A stretch of DNA of 64,000 nt from Mesostigma viride (GCA_009746045.1 RPFO01000084.1:1628678-1692677); one strand, 5' to 3'. Shown: positions 11,101 through 21,289, numbered from the stretch's first letter. Numbers and translations: made by a program. The notes: generated by a model from the sequence alone, not told the origin.

Positions 11101-14100
11101 CCTAGTGTGCTGACCTGGCGCATTCCCACTGTGCCGTATGCCAGAAATACTTCATCATCCTCGTCTCGGAGCTGCTGTACCTGCCCTGGAAGGACTCGGT
11201 GCAGCGGCGCCAGCAGCGGCTCGCCACGAGGGGCCAACCGAGCCACCCGTCCGCGTGCACGCCCTCGCAAACGGTGGATGCGCGGGGGGCTGTCGAGCAG
11301 GAGGAGGTGGACTACCTAAAGCAGCTGGTGGGTCCCTGGAGCAAACATAGAAGCTACTTGACTGTCCTAGCATTAGTTATAGATGTTGGCGCTTGTAAGC
11401 TATGTGGACTACCTGAAGCAGCTGGTACATCCCTGGAGCAGATAGGAAAGCTAGTAAAATGTAGTGACGCTAGGTATCTGACGTTGATCTCAGTTCAGTA
11501 TTGTTAAAGTCACCTATGTGGGCTGCATCATTCATAGCTTCTTGAAAAATTCGTTCATAGAACGTTCAAAGCTCTTTCAATTTTTTTTTTTTCGTAGCTC
11601 TCCAATGTAAGTCTTTCAAAGCTTTTCTATAAACGGTACTTAATACCTCCTAAGTCTCGTCGCTTTGTGCCGTGCAGATCAACACCCACTTCTCAGAGAA
11701 ACTCATAACCGTTGTGAAGGAGATCCAGCGCTTCCTGAGCAACCCTGACCGTGAGGCCCAGAATGCCGGCGCCGGCGAGGAGGGCGAGGCCAGCGGGCTG
11801 ACACGCGCCGGAAGGCTCGCAGTGCGCGAGTTTCCCCAGCTGGCGGGCAGCCACCTGGCGCTCACCAGCCCCGCGCTCGAACTGATAAAGTTTGTGTGCG
11901 CAGCGTTCGCGCTCAACGGGCGCGTGACCGACGCCGTGCTGGTGGGTAGTGGTGACGAATGCAGTAGTGTCCAGTACCGCAATAGAGCATGAAAGAAGTG
12001 TATCCCACTACAGCAGGTTGGCCGATCCTGTGCTGGTGGGTGGCGACAGATAGTACTCTATTGTAACACATTAGTGTATTACTATGTACTTTTAGTACTA
12101 TTATACTAGTATGTAGTGTACGGACTAGTATTGTATTGTAACACATTAGTGTATTACTATGTACTTTTAGTACTATTATACTAGTATGTAGTGTACGGAC
12201 TAGTATTGTATTGTAACACAGTAGGTTGGCCGATGTCATGCTGGCGGGTGGCGGTAACCATGGATAAGGGAGCTGGGTGCGTGGTGGGGGCAAGTGCGAT
12301 GGCAGTGGCAACATTGGTATGGGGTTGTCTGCATGGTGGGGATGGTGGGGACGAGTTCCACGGCCGCCTTTGTCCGGCAATGCCTCTGTTTTGGTATGTG
12401 CGCGGTCGGATCTGCACTCGTCATACTCATGTTCGGTGCGGGTGCTTCATCCACTGGCCATAACAGTCTGCGGACACGTGGAAGCGTACGCTTTTATAAC
12501 TTTGTCTTAGATGATCAACCCCAGTTTCAATTCAGTAACCGCTGAAGTATCAACCAGCCAACGCCGACTGGCTTATTGACAACTGGTGACGTATTGACTA
12601 TTTAGTTGTCATAAGGTACCATCAACAGTGCCAATGCCGGGGTTGTCTTGAGAAGCCAGTGGGTGTAGTATCGTTCTCACCGTTAAATTACTGTCGCCTT
12701 CGTTGCATCCTGGCACCAGGCGATGCGGCGCAACCTGCTCAAGCTGGTCCATGTGCGGGACTTCTCCGAGGAGGCTCAGTTCAAGGACCCCTGCCTCTCC
12801 TTTGTGCTGCCCAACATCATCTGCAGGCAAGTGGGCTTGCAGCTTGTCATGAGGGCATAGGAGCTCTTGGTATGGCCACAGTGGCAAATTGTGCCGGCCA
12901 CAATGGCAGGGTCTTGGCCATGGCAGCAAGGTGGCCAGTAATGCGGCCATGGTGGCAAGTTGCGTGGACACAACGGGTAGCGGCTGAGACCGCATCGAGT
13001 ATACATGCATGAGGATACTTTCATGTGGCCTTGCCCACCCACCCACCCACCCACCCGACACACCTCTTCTGCTTTACTCCCGCCCCCACTACCCCCAGTG
13101 AGCTATGCCGATCGGTGCGCGATGTCCATGTGGTCCGTTCCTGTCGCGATAGGCCAGGAGTACTCCACATGCACGTACAATGCAGGGGGAAAAGGAATGG
13201 AAAGGCGAATAAGGAAGAATAGTAACATTGTGGTCCTCACAGCTTCTGCTCCTCGCACACGTGTGCATTGGAGTTATGAATTTCCGTTCCCCGGGCTACC
13301 GGTCTCTGCTTCGGTTGGTGTGCTTGACCTGCCCGGCACACGCACACGCGCACGGACACCAACCCGGTGCCCTTTCCCTGCCTGCCATGCACCCCAACGT
13401 GTTTGGTGTGCCCTCTCCTTGCCTTGCCCCGCAGCTACTGCAATGACTGCCGGGATCTGGACATCTGCAGGGACCCACTGCTGATGGCCAGGAACTGGCG
13501 CTGCAGCAACGCCGAGTGCGAGCAGCCGTACGACGTCGCGTGGATCGAGGGCCTGCTGCTGCAGGTGGTGCAGAACCGGGCGCGCGCGTACCAGCTGCAG
13601 GACCTGGAGTGCGGCAAGTGCCACCGGGTACGTGGCCAGTAGCATTGTGAACGAATGCCACCATGTATGTGGCTATTAATAGTGTGGACAAGTGCCACCG
13701 GGTTCATGTTCATTTATAGCGCTAATAAGTGCCACCGGGTATGTGGCCCATAGTAGCATCAAAAAATTGTCCGTGGGCACCTAGGTGAAAATAGCGCTTG
13801 TCAATGGGTGCACTGCCACAAACTAGCAATAACATGCGGTACTGGGTGCGTGGCTTCTGGTAACAAAAACAATAACGACTGCATTAATAACAATAGTGAT
13901 TGTCACAGGGTACATGGCTGGTGGTTACAACACTTGTTGCAGAATAGGAACAAAAGTAGCAACAGCAACATGATCACTGGGTACTTGGCTAACTTAAGCT
14001 ACAACTATTGTCAAAAGCACCCATGAATGTTACCTATTGTTGACAGTAGTTGCGTTTAGCTATGGCCTACTCTGAACGCACCGGTTACTGATATACTGCC

Positions 14101-14345
14101 TGCTACCGCCTAGGTTGTCGCTGTCTAACATCTCTTTTGTTCTTCGATGTCATGGAATTTGCTGGGTGGGACGCCAGGTCAAGTCGCGACACCTCACCAT
14201 TGACTGCGAGTGTTCGGGCAAGTTCCATCTCAAAGTCACGCAGCAGTCCATGGCGCTGACGCTTAGGACGTTTGCCAACATCGCTAAGTACCACAACTTC
14301 CAGCTGCTGTTGGAGACAGTTCAATGGCTCATGCAAACGAGCTGA
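2190..14345 (+). CDS. POLE: DNA polymerase epsilon catalytic subunit, C-terminal part (14 exons)
   Basis: C-terminal half of the leading-strand replicative polymerase, nuclear. Exons: 2190-2291, 2790-2873, 3806-3880, 5754-5813, 6282-6446, 7341-7432, 8122-8170, 8911-9071, 10116-10554, 11145-11327, 11678-11941, 12720-12826, 13435-13627, 14178-14345. They total 2142 nt (713 aa plus TGA) with all phases compatible. Conserved blocks come in the order known for Pol2/[62 protein letters not shown], an acidic linker, [21 protein letters not shown], then two zinc-binding cysteine clusters ([10 protein letters not shown] with RCSNAEC; CGKC with CEC). This is the catalytically inactive second polymerase fold plus the Cys-rich tail that binds the accessory subunits. 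The exonuclease and active polymerase domains are not in the window. Introns 4 and 12 use GC donors (5814, 12827). The first cluster's last pair is CxxxxC where human has CxxC. Confidence 0.95.
2879..3108 (+). repeat. 11-bp minisatellite in POLE intron 2
   Basis: About twenty degenerate copies of an 11-mer such as GCTGCCTGAGT, GCGGCTTGAGT or GCGGGTAGAGT. The array begins five bases after the 5' splice site of exon 2 (donor at 2874). Confidence 0.9.
3543..3733 (+). repeat. 32-bp tandem repeat in POLE intron 2
   Basis: About six copies of a 32-bp unit containing GTCAGTGTACTCTGTCCGTA and TGATTATACTCT, with few substitutions. It ends about 70 bp before exon 3. Confidence 0.9.
3881..4160 (+). repeat. 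(ACGC)n/(AGGC)n microsatellite starting at a splice donor
   Basis: Tetranucleotide array of ACGC with scattered AGGC, about 280 bp. It begins inside the 5' splice site of POLE intron 3: exon 3 ends at 3880 and the intron opens GTACGCACGC. Its multi-frame open reading frames are composition artefacts. Confidence 0.97.
4161..5013. other. Rest of POLE intron 3, first part
   Basis: Intronic. Short GGCACCTAATTAGTGGTACC-like inverted motifs near 4340-4375 hint at an old insertion, but I recognise no element. Confidence 0.4.
5014..5166. repeat. Compound microsatellite (ACGC, CA, CGCAAGCA, GCAT)
   Basis: Runs of ACGC, then about 26 CA dinucleotides, then CGCAAGCACAAA-type units, then GCAT units. 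It is inside POLE intron 3. Confidence 0.95.
5889..5914 (+). repeat. Displaced copy of POLE exon 4 end plus 5' splice site
   Basis: CGGAGCTCAAAGCAAGTC resembles the exon 4 boundary CGTCGAGCTCAAG|GCAAGTG at 5813/5814, about 90 bp downstream of the real GC donor. Confidence 0.55.
6764..7050 (+). repeat. Four displaced copies of POLE exon 5 end plus 5' splice site
   Basis: Exon 5 ends GTGCTCAAGCAG|GTGGGAG at 6446. Intron 5 has AGCTCAAGCAGGTGGGG at 6766, CGTGCTCAAGCGGAGG at 6832, AGCTCAAGTGGGTGGGACAA at 6956 and CTGCTCAAGCAGGTGGGG at 7033. The third also matches further intron sequence (AAAT then ATGGTA). The copies present decoy donors in the same phase context. Confidence 0.75.
10091..10107 (+). 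repeat. Poly-C tract before POLE exon 9
   Basis: An uninterrupted C run of about 16 just upstream of the exon 9 acceptor (CAG ending 10115). It replaces the usual mixed polypyrimidine tract. Confidence 0.9.
10985..11049 (+). repeat. 15-bp tandem repeat in POLE intron 9
   Basis: About four copies of CGCATTGTCTGGGCT, the last ending in GGGCCCGCA. Confidence 0.9.
11403..11452 (+). repeat. Displaced copy of POLE exon 10 end plus 5' splice site
   Basis: GTGGACTACCTGAAGCAGCTG (11404 on), then GTACATCCCTGGAGCA, repeats the real boundary at 11327/11328, where GTGGACTACCTAAAGCAGCTG is followed by GTGGGTCCCTGGAGCA. Similarity runs about 20 bp into exon and about 25 bp into intron. The distance between copies is about 97 bp. 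Confidence 0.85.
12011..12245 (+). repeat. Displaced copies of POLE exon 11 end and a 75-bp tandem duplication
   Basis: Two segments (12014 and 12223) resemble the exon 11 boundary, GACGCCGTGCTG|GTGGGT at 11941/11942: GATCCTGTGCTGGTGGGTGG, and GATGTCATGCTGGCGGGTGG. Between them a 75-bp unit starting TATTGTAACACATTAGTG is tandemly repeated at 12059-12133 and 12134-12208, with a third partial copy to 12220. Confidence 0.7.
13645..13750 (+). repeat. Three displaced copies of POLE exon 13 end plus 5' splice site
   Basis: Exon 13 ends AAGTGCCACCGG|GTACGTGGCC at 13627. Intron 13 repeats AATGCCACCATGTATGTGGC (13654), CAAGTGCCACCGGGTTCATG (13689) and TAAGTGCCACCGGGTATGTG (13727), at a spacing near 37 bp. 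This is a degenerate minisatellite whose unit straddles the 5' splice site. Confidence 0.85.
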
Positions 14346-14671
14346 AGGTTGACTTGAGTATCTGCCAGCATGTATGGCCTGGGACACCTGAGTGCATGTC
14401 ATGTTCAAAAGACAGAGTGGCGTTCCCATGGAAGGCCATGACCTTGTAGGTCACCTTGCAGGTGATAGCACTGGTCACCAGAACGGTGCCCCGTGAGCAA
14501 CCTCTTGTACACTGGGTGTCACCAGCCGGCCAGTAAACCTTCGCCCACCTAAAATGCACCAGAGGTCAGTAACCATGGGCTGTGGAGACAGGGGAATGGT
14601 GAGGCATGCTAGAAGGCTGTCAATCCCAGGCAGCACGCCAAGCTTGTGCAGGCCTTCTTGACAGCTTTCGA
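14346..14671. other. POLE 3' flank, no gene recognised
   Basis: Sequence after the POLE stop. No protein similarity seen on either strand. Confidence 0.4.
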
Positions 14672-14949
14672 TATGCAGCTTCGGCATGCCTGGACAAGCA
14701 CTTCCTAAAGCAGTTAGATTTCAAGTTGACATAGTTCCTGCATGATGAGGATGTAATGTAAAGCATTTTCTCTAATCAATGATGATGTAAGCTTGTCTGC
14801 AAGAATATTATGCAGCTTCGGCATGCCTGGACAAGCACTTCCTAAAGCAATTAGATTTCAAGAAGAAGGTATTTTCTGCATGATGAGAATGAAATGTAAA
14901 GCATTTTCTCTCATCAATGATGATGTAAGCTTGTCTGCAAGAATATCAT
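14672..14949 (+). repeat. ~137-bp tandem duplication downstream of POLE
   Basis: Two direct copies (about 14672-14808 and 14809-14949) starting TATGCAGCTTCGGCATGCCT. They differ by a few substitutions and one short length change near ATTTCAAG. Confidence 0.9.
14752..14761 (+). promoter_or_regulatory. Possible TGTAA polyadenylation signals
   Basis: Two adjacent TGTAA pentamers about 410 bp after the POLE stop; one is repeated in the second tandem copy near 14893. TGTAA is the usual chlorophyte poly(A) signal. Assignment to POLE is inference. Confidence 0.3.
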
Positions 14950-15094
14950 GCAACCCCGCAGGTGTATGGGCTGGCATTTGCAGGCAAGTGGACGCATCCA
15001 ACTTTAACGCATGTCATCCCTCTTCCATTTTTCCAATGGCTGGGAGCATGCATAACTCGAGGCCATGCGCATGCCGGCGCATTCACCACCGTTG

Positions 15095-15590
15095 TGGTGC
15101 TCGCACCAACCAGGTAGATACCTCACGAGGCCCCCCCGCGGGACTGCGACCAGCTCAGCCTGGCCGGCACCTCCTTAGGTGGGCCGGGCCCCGCGATGCT
15201 CGACGCCGCAAGGCCCGCACCTTCAAAGAACAGCTAGTAGAGGATATGGGGGGCCTAGGCCTCTCCGTGATTTGGAACAAGATGATGGACAAGGCCAAGT
15301 GGGACCAGGTCATAGAGGACAACGCCCCCCCCCCCAGTGGGGAAGCGCCCGCGTTTGCAAACACGCGGGAAGCACGCCAGACAGGTCCCATAGGGTAGAG
15401 AGCTTAGACTAGAGTTGGCTTGATTTTGTAGATAGATTAGACCGGTAGGATTGTGTGTCCCCATCCATCCATTGGGGTCTATTAATTAATTAATTAATTA
15501 ATCCATTGGGGTTAATGCTCCGTGACTCCCCAACGGGAGCATGAGTCTAATTAATTAATTAATTAATTAATTAATTAATTAATTAAGGGG
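15095..15590 (+). mobile_element. LINE family 1, 5'-truncated RT-bearing copy
   Basis: Encodes the C-terminal end of an ORF2 (about 15110-15398), with LRPAQPGRHLLRWAGPRD and GGLGLSVIWNKMMDKAKWD, also present in the copies near 25885-26228, 26236-26750 and 49852-50310. The stop is followed by a ~110-bp 3' UTR with CCATCCATCC. Then comes the 3' hairpin at 15516-15541 (arms TGCTCC and GGAGCA) and a tail of TTAATTAA units to 15590. A second TTAA run lies just before the hairpin. No TSD was identified. Confidence 0.85.
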
Positions 15591-16060
15591 ACGGTCCCGG
15601 CGCGAATATTTTGGCGCCGAAAAATTCGCGGTACCCGTCCGTACCGTGAAAAAGTGGTGCACGGGGCGCGCACCCCTACCGGAGCTGGCCATGGCGACGT
15701 GCTTTCAGGCAGAGTAGAAAAAGATAGCTCGCGGAATGCAGAGAAACTGAGCGAATCTTAAAGACGATGAGTAAATGATACTACTTCGCAGCGGAGTTCG
15801 CGTTTTTTGCAGTGTCGATGATTTTATTGATGACCATCGCCACGGGGGTCCAATCTGATGTTTTCGTCGAGAGGAATAAATTAGAATGCACGCTGGCGGC
15901 GGTGATTGTCAGGTTTTATGGGCTTTACCTAGCGTCAAGGATGCGTTTAAATCGTTATTGGTAAAGCTTTAAAAAATTTGCTGGGTTTCGGCAAGATTTC
16001 CGTCATGATCGGTAAGACACTCTCCAGGCTCGCGGGATGCGCGTCTTATTATTCCATGGA
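15591..16060 (+). repeat. Dispersed repeat A, copy 1
   Basis: Noncoding. It starts GGGGACGG and contains TTTTGGCGCCGAAAAATTCG, a GGCCATGGCGACGTGC block and AATTAGAATGC. The same order occurs inverted at about 33890-34371. It abuts the tail of the preceding LINE. Confidence 0.7.
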
Positions 16061-16079
16061 AGGTTGTTCTTTCTTGCGC

Positions 16080-17917
16080 CGCTGGGCGAAGGACAATTCC
16101 GGTAATGGTACGATCGTGTGATCAACGTGACCCTATGAATGTTTCGGGAGCTGGCACAGCTTCCCAGCGCCCAGCCCAACCCTCTCGCCCTCGCCATTGT
16201 TCAGCCGCCAGGCTTACCCGCCAACCAGCCGTCTGGGCCTGCCAACCCGCCAGCAAACCCATCGCCCAGCGCCTCGCCCGAGCCCAAGAAACCCTGCCAC
16301 GAACCCAAATGGCGAAAGTACCTACCAGATTTCGAAAGCTTTTCTTTCACCAACTGGCTGGAACTGACCAAAGACGAATGCGAAATAGTGCGTTTCTTAT
16401 CACAGGAACGCAAGCTCCATGGGGCCGTAGGGCCCATCCCCGCCGACGACCTGGAGAGGTTCCTTGCCATGCCAGAGCTCAACCACCGCATCGCCATCAT
16501 GTGCAGCTACTTCCAGCTACCTACGCGCAGAATTGTCGCCAGGATCCGCACCCCAGCCTGCGCGGCCGACAGACACATCGGCTTCCTCCCTCTGCAAGGA
16601 TGACATCCGAGCAGTGCTGGAGGAGCACGTGACCTGGCCGTTGGCCGAGAAGCTGACTTCGCTGAACACGACGCTCAACACGGTGGAAGCCCGGGTCTCC
16701 AACGTGGAAACCAAGGTCGTCCACAAGCTACAACCCCAGTTCACGGCGCTACACACCGCGGCGCAGGCTTCGGAAACGCATGCTGCACTTGTCTCTCGCC
16801 TTAACCAGGTGGAGGGCAAGTGTGGCGTGCTCCTGAAGAAGCTTGAGGCCATCACCGCCCACACCGAGGCCCTGGCCACACAGGTCCCCAAGATAGCGGA
16901 GCAGACGGCCACCATTGCATCCCAGCCACCCCGGCAGGATGCTGGCGACCCCCCGCCGCTCTCCTACGCGGACCTGCTGCGGTCAGCGACCGCCTCCACC
17001 ACCGACGCCATCGCCACAAAGCTCCAGGAGCTGGAGGACCACCGCCAGGCCCAGCAACGGGAGGTCACCGACCGCGCTCGCCGCGAGTGCCGAGTGGTGC
17101 TACGTCGCTTCCCCCAGAAGCCAGGTGAGACGTCAACCTCTCTTGCTGACGAGCTCAAGAACCAGCTTCTTACCCTCATGGGCCTGGTAGGTGAGGTAGA
17201 ACTGCGTGGGTGCCACCGCCTTCCCCACTCACGGGACAAGGCGGCTCCCCCACCAGTCCTACTCACCTTCCCCTCCCCTGAGGATAAGCAGCGGTTCCTC
17301 TCTCGTCGCAAGCGGTTGCACGACCTCACCTGGACGCTGGATGACGACCTCACCCCCGCTCAGCAACAGCAGCGACGCGACCTGTGGCCGGAATACCTCC
17401 GCCATAAGCAGGACCCCCAGAAGCCCAAGGTGTACTGGAGGGGCGGGGACCTGATGATCAACCACAAGATGTGGACGCCCGCAGCGGGCTAGAATAGCAA
17501 TAGCCCTAGCTTGTAACCATTGGCGTCACTGCCGCTAAGGCAGCCATGCCTAGAATGTTGCCTAGCTGTGCCAACACACCTAGTCACGTGCCGCCAACGC
17601 ACGGTACACAACCAGCCATAGCCTTAGCCTAGTCCTAGTACAGCCATGCTACGCCCTGGCTATGTTCAGATTACTTGCCCACGCTCCTTGCTATGATATG
17701 CTCACATGGGTCTTATTGCACCCACAGTTTGCCGGATCGTTAGCCTGTCCTTTTAGCTAGCCGCGCCCGATTGCAGCTGTGGCATGCCTTTGGCATGAAG
17801 GAGACTGGGGATCTCTGCCCTTTCTCCTGTAGTGCACACACAGGGATTAAAAGCACTTCGGTGCTCCGTGACTCCCCAACGGGAGCACGAGTTAAATTAA
17901 TTAATTAATTAATTAAT
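16080..17917 (+). mobile_element. LINE family 1 ORF1-only element
   Basis: ORF1 (16139-17492), a ~370-bp 3' UTR, the 3' hairpin at 17861-17888 (GTGCTCC/GGAGCAC with one bulged C) and a TTAATTAA tail to 17917. No endonuclease or RT lies between the ORF1 stop and the terminal hairpin, so this is a complete unit without ORF2 rather than a 5' truncation. The hairpin matches the RT-bearing copies while the rest of the 3' UTR does not. The left edge is uncertain. Confidence 0.75.
16139..17492 (+). pseudogene. LINE ORF1 protein (coiled coil plus RRM type), one frameshift
   Basis: RNA-binding ORF1p-like protein of L1-type elements. A Pro-rich N-terminus is followed by EPKKPCHEPKWRKYLPDFES in one frame. 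Between about 16530 and 16600 the frame changes to the one carrying LCKDDIRAVLEEHVTWPLAE. Next comes a predicted coiled coil (LNTTLNTVEARVSNVETKV and onward, about 90 residues), a basic RRM-like stretch (RRECRVVLRRFPQ, VELRGCHRLPHSRDK, PVLLTFPSPEDKQRFLSRRK) and a C-terminal domain (DDDLTPAQQQQRRDLWPEYL, YWRGGDLMINHKMW) ending at TAG 17490-17492. Close relatives lie at 50311-51118 and 55360-56524. The assignment to ORF1p rests on domain layout, not a database match. Confidence 0.75.
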
Positions 17918-19069
17918 GTTTCGCTTCCTTTATGGGTTATCAACGCAAGTTTTCGGCTTTTTCCCGTGCAGTTAGCGCCAGGTATAATGCCATTCCGTGC
18001 TGCGCATCGCAAGATTCCTGGCACCTTTCAGTGGTTTTTATGTACGTTGCATGGCTGGGATGTGTCAAAGCGTGACCGTGGCATATCGTCGATCAAGTTG
18101 TCAGGGATTTGCTGAGTGGTTTCTTGGAAGGACGAATTGCTAACAGCACTCAGTTTTGTGTGAATATTGACGCGGCCTTTCTTAGCAGAGGCTTCATTGT
18201 GGTTAGAGGCTCACAAGCTTGAGTTTGTTTCTTGGCAAACAATTGCGCTGGAAAGAAAGGTGGCAGTGGTTTTTCTGAGGGGCATACTGCATGGGTGGAA
18301 CTGCACGTAGGTAGGGGTTATCGTTGTCTTGTTGGCCTTTCTCCCACTAAAATGGGAGAGCCCTAATTCATATGCTAGCAAGGCAAGGTAACCATGGTAA
18401 GAAGCCTTGGCAAGCAGCATGTATGATAATTCTGCTTACTCTGTGGACTGTCTGTTGTTACCCTTGTTGGGCAATTAGTGGATATGGCTTTCTAGGGTGT
18501 GTTTGAGCTTGGTTTTGGGATGATGCCCACACCATAAACCTGAAATATGCTTTAGAAGTGTCGGCTAGGCATGTAGAGCTACCTGCCTCATTGTTGTGCA
18601 CACACGCAACACGTTGCCCGTGTCGAGGTAAGGCAAGGGCACATGACGTGCCCAGCCACCTCCTTGTACATTGTGGTCGAATCGGGCATGGTCAGGAGCC
18701 TTTTGGATGGCATAGGAAGTGTTAGTGTGCCTTAATACTCACTAATGCCTTCCTTAGCGTCTGCACAGGTGGCCAACTGCCAAAATTAATAACTGCTACA
18801 GCTGAGCTCAGAATGCCACCAAACTTTGACAGTGCCTTCTATGGTCATGACAGAATTTGACTATTACTTTTTAGGCCTAATTGATGTGTTATGAGTGTGT
18901 ATGGGGACGCCCCGCCTAAAAAAGCGTATTTTTGGCCCAAAAATTAATAACTCAAAGGGATGTGCTGATTTTGTTGATCCAATTAGGTAGAAACCATGTC
19001 CCATGACATTTTTATATGGGTATTACTTTTTTCATGCAACTGGTTCTCCCACTGTTCTGGGCAAGATGT
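17918..19069. other. No gene recognised
   Basis: AT-richer noncoding DNA after the ORF1-only element. Only short open frames are present. Part near 18900-18960 resembles the region around 32780-32830. Confidence 0.5.
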
Positions 19070-19150
19070 GCCCCGGACAGCGTTTTTTTCTATTTTTAGC
19101 TCATAGCCGGTGTATGGCTGGGGGTAGTACCCCCAACAAGTGGTGGTATG
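19070..19150 (+). repeat. Dispersed repeat B, copy 1
   Basis: CTATTTTTAGCTCATA followed by a GGGGGTAGTACCCCCAACAA block occurs in inverted orientation at about 32571-32650. Confidence 0.65.
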
Positions 19151-19262
19151 CATGCCCAAACATCATGTTTATGGTCCCCAAACATCATTCAGTGGTTGTC
19201 AGTTGCATTTCTGTAGTTATTAGGGGGGGTAAGTTTTGATATATTTCTATGGGACCCTCCCC

Positions 19263-20530
19263 TTAATTAATTAATTCACCACCGTTGCCAGATTCTCGTC
19301 GGAAAACGTTGGGCACTCCACCACGGAGAGCGGTCCCAGGCGCGTGCAGTTGCGGCCGATGGCAGCGATGCACGCGCCCAACGCGAACTCTGCTCCTGAG
19401 GTGGTCAAACTGTTCAACTGCTCGCATTTCTTGCACACGGCATGCAGCCCCCCTTCCTTGTACTCCCCAGACATGCATGTCCACGGACCGCAGCCAGCTG
19501 CAATTCCGGGCCACCACCCGCCGGAATGCTGGCATCGGGTCGCCATGTACACGAGGGATGAGCTCGAGAGGGAAGACCCCTCGATGTTTAGGAACTCGAG
19601 TTGCCTGCACCCGGACGCGACCGCACGCCGGCCGGCATCCGTCACGGTGCTCTCCCGCATGCCAATCGCCGAGGCATCACAGCCCCCGGCAGTTCCGTGA
19701 CAGCGCTATCAAGCTGGCATCCATCACGTCGTCGTCGCCCCATTCAATGTTCAGCTACTCCAGCTGCGGGCAATGCATCGCCACCGCAATAATACCAGCA
19801 TCTGTCACGTGTGAGGAACGCCCTAGGTCGAGATCCAGGTGGCGCAATGCGGGGCAGTGACGGGCGATGGCGGAAAGACCGGCGTCCGTCACGCTGGTCC
19901 CCCCAATCTTCAGCTGCTCCAGGTGGCGGCACCCCTCAGCGATCTTTTGAATACGGCAGCATCTGTAACTGTTTTTAGCGGCCCCACCAACAGCTCTTTC
20001 AGCCTCGTGCTGTACAGGGCCACCGCGAAAAGGACTTTATCGGTGACAGGGAAATTGCAGATGTCCAACCGTTCCAGGTCCCTGCAGGCCGCTGCAACTA
20101 TCATCAGCACGTCGCTGTCCACGTCAGGGCAGCCGGCCACGGTGAGAGAGCGCAGCAGTCGGCAATGTCCAAGGCCCAGCAAGGACTGCCTCGCTGTCCC
20201 TGGGCTGGGTATGTCTTCCCACATCGTATGCGCCCGCACGTCTCGCGGTAATTTGTGGGTCGTCCGCGGCCATTGAGATAGCGTGTGCAAATTTAGACGC
20301 TTGAATAGCAGCCAATCTAACCCGCCTGTTGTGGTGGCCACGTCCGCAATATCTTCCCAGAGCAGCTCGGAAATGTCCTCCAGGGACTCGTCCACAGTGG
20401 CCCTGAAATCACGGCAAGCGCGGCGCATCTGCACACGCTCCAGCAAGGGGATTGCTCCCGAGATTTGGGCGCGGAGGGCAGTGACGCCTGGTCACCTGGT
20501 CCACTGCGTCGTGGTCGCTGGGACCCATTA
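19263..20530 (-). pseudogene. F-box/LRR (AMN1-like) protein, intronless frameshifted copy
   Basis: Read on the minus strand. The N-terminal part near 20480-20400 has an F-box-like IPLLERVQMRRACRDFR. Cysteine-type leucine-rich repeats follow: LLRSLTVAGCPDVDSDVLMI, CRDLERLDICNFPVTDKVLF, CPALRHLDLDLGRSSHVTDA, CRQLEFLNIEG. Such proteins usually recruit substrates to SCF ubiquitin ligases. At least three frame changes are needed (near 20450, 19940 and 19690), with a further break near 19500. No introns are apparent. The coding frame runs directly into TTAATTAATT at 19262-19275, whose TAA supplies the stop. A bare TTAA tail after a truncated coding end is what the local LINEs leave, so a LINE-made retrocopy is likely but unproven; assembly indels could account for some frameshifts. 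Confidence 0.6.
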
Positions 20531-21289
20531 GGATAGTCATAAGATGGGAATACGTAACACGTCTATAATACGGGGTGCAAATGCCGATTGGCGCCTCCTA
20601 ATCACGGTCACTAGGAGGTATGACATCACCCGGTATGAAAACCCAGAAAAACAACGTGTGTCATAGCCAATACGGATAACCCCCCCAACTTAACGAAAGC
20701 ATGAGATTATAAAGTAAAACTATTACATAAATGACGTCATAGCCCTAGCAAAACTATGACGTAATGACGTCGTGAGGCCCCTTGAGCAAACAAACCCACG
20801 TTTTATTATGCCGGGATCAGAAAGTGCTCAATTATAATTGTAGTACAATATACTTAACCCTTAAGTATCGGTTAAGGGATATAGAAACGTGGCCATGCCG
20901 CATGCAAAGTCTTGCCAACTGGGAAGTTGTAACCGCAACCGGGCGCTATAAAACTCAATATACAAGCCGGCAAGACGTCAATTAACCCCACAATTTATGA
21001 ATGTGGGCAGTGGAACCAAGCACATCCGCGACTCGGCCGGCCTCGGTCGGTTCACAATAATTATTAACGTCATTCCCACTTCGGTTTGTGGGTTACCCCT
21101 GGGTATGCCCCTAAAACCCCTCAGGTTCCGCGAGAGGCCTTTATATTCTCCCAAGCCGGCGCCTCTAAATGTGTTTCAAGCCTATCTGTGGCATCTGGAC
21201 CATGGGGCAGCCTTACTGCATCCGCTATGAGTCAGCCATGCTTTGCCGATGCATTGAGCCACTCTCTGCTGATGCGCCATCATGCCCTA
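20531..21289. other. No gene recognised
   Basis: Intergenic. Several GACGTCAT-type motifs at 20730-20775 and short open frames only. Confidence 0.5.
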
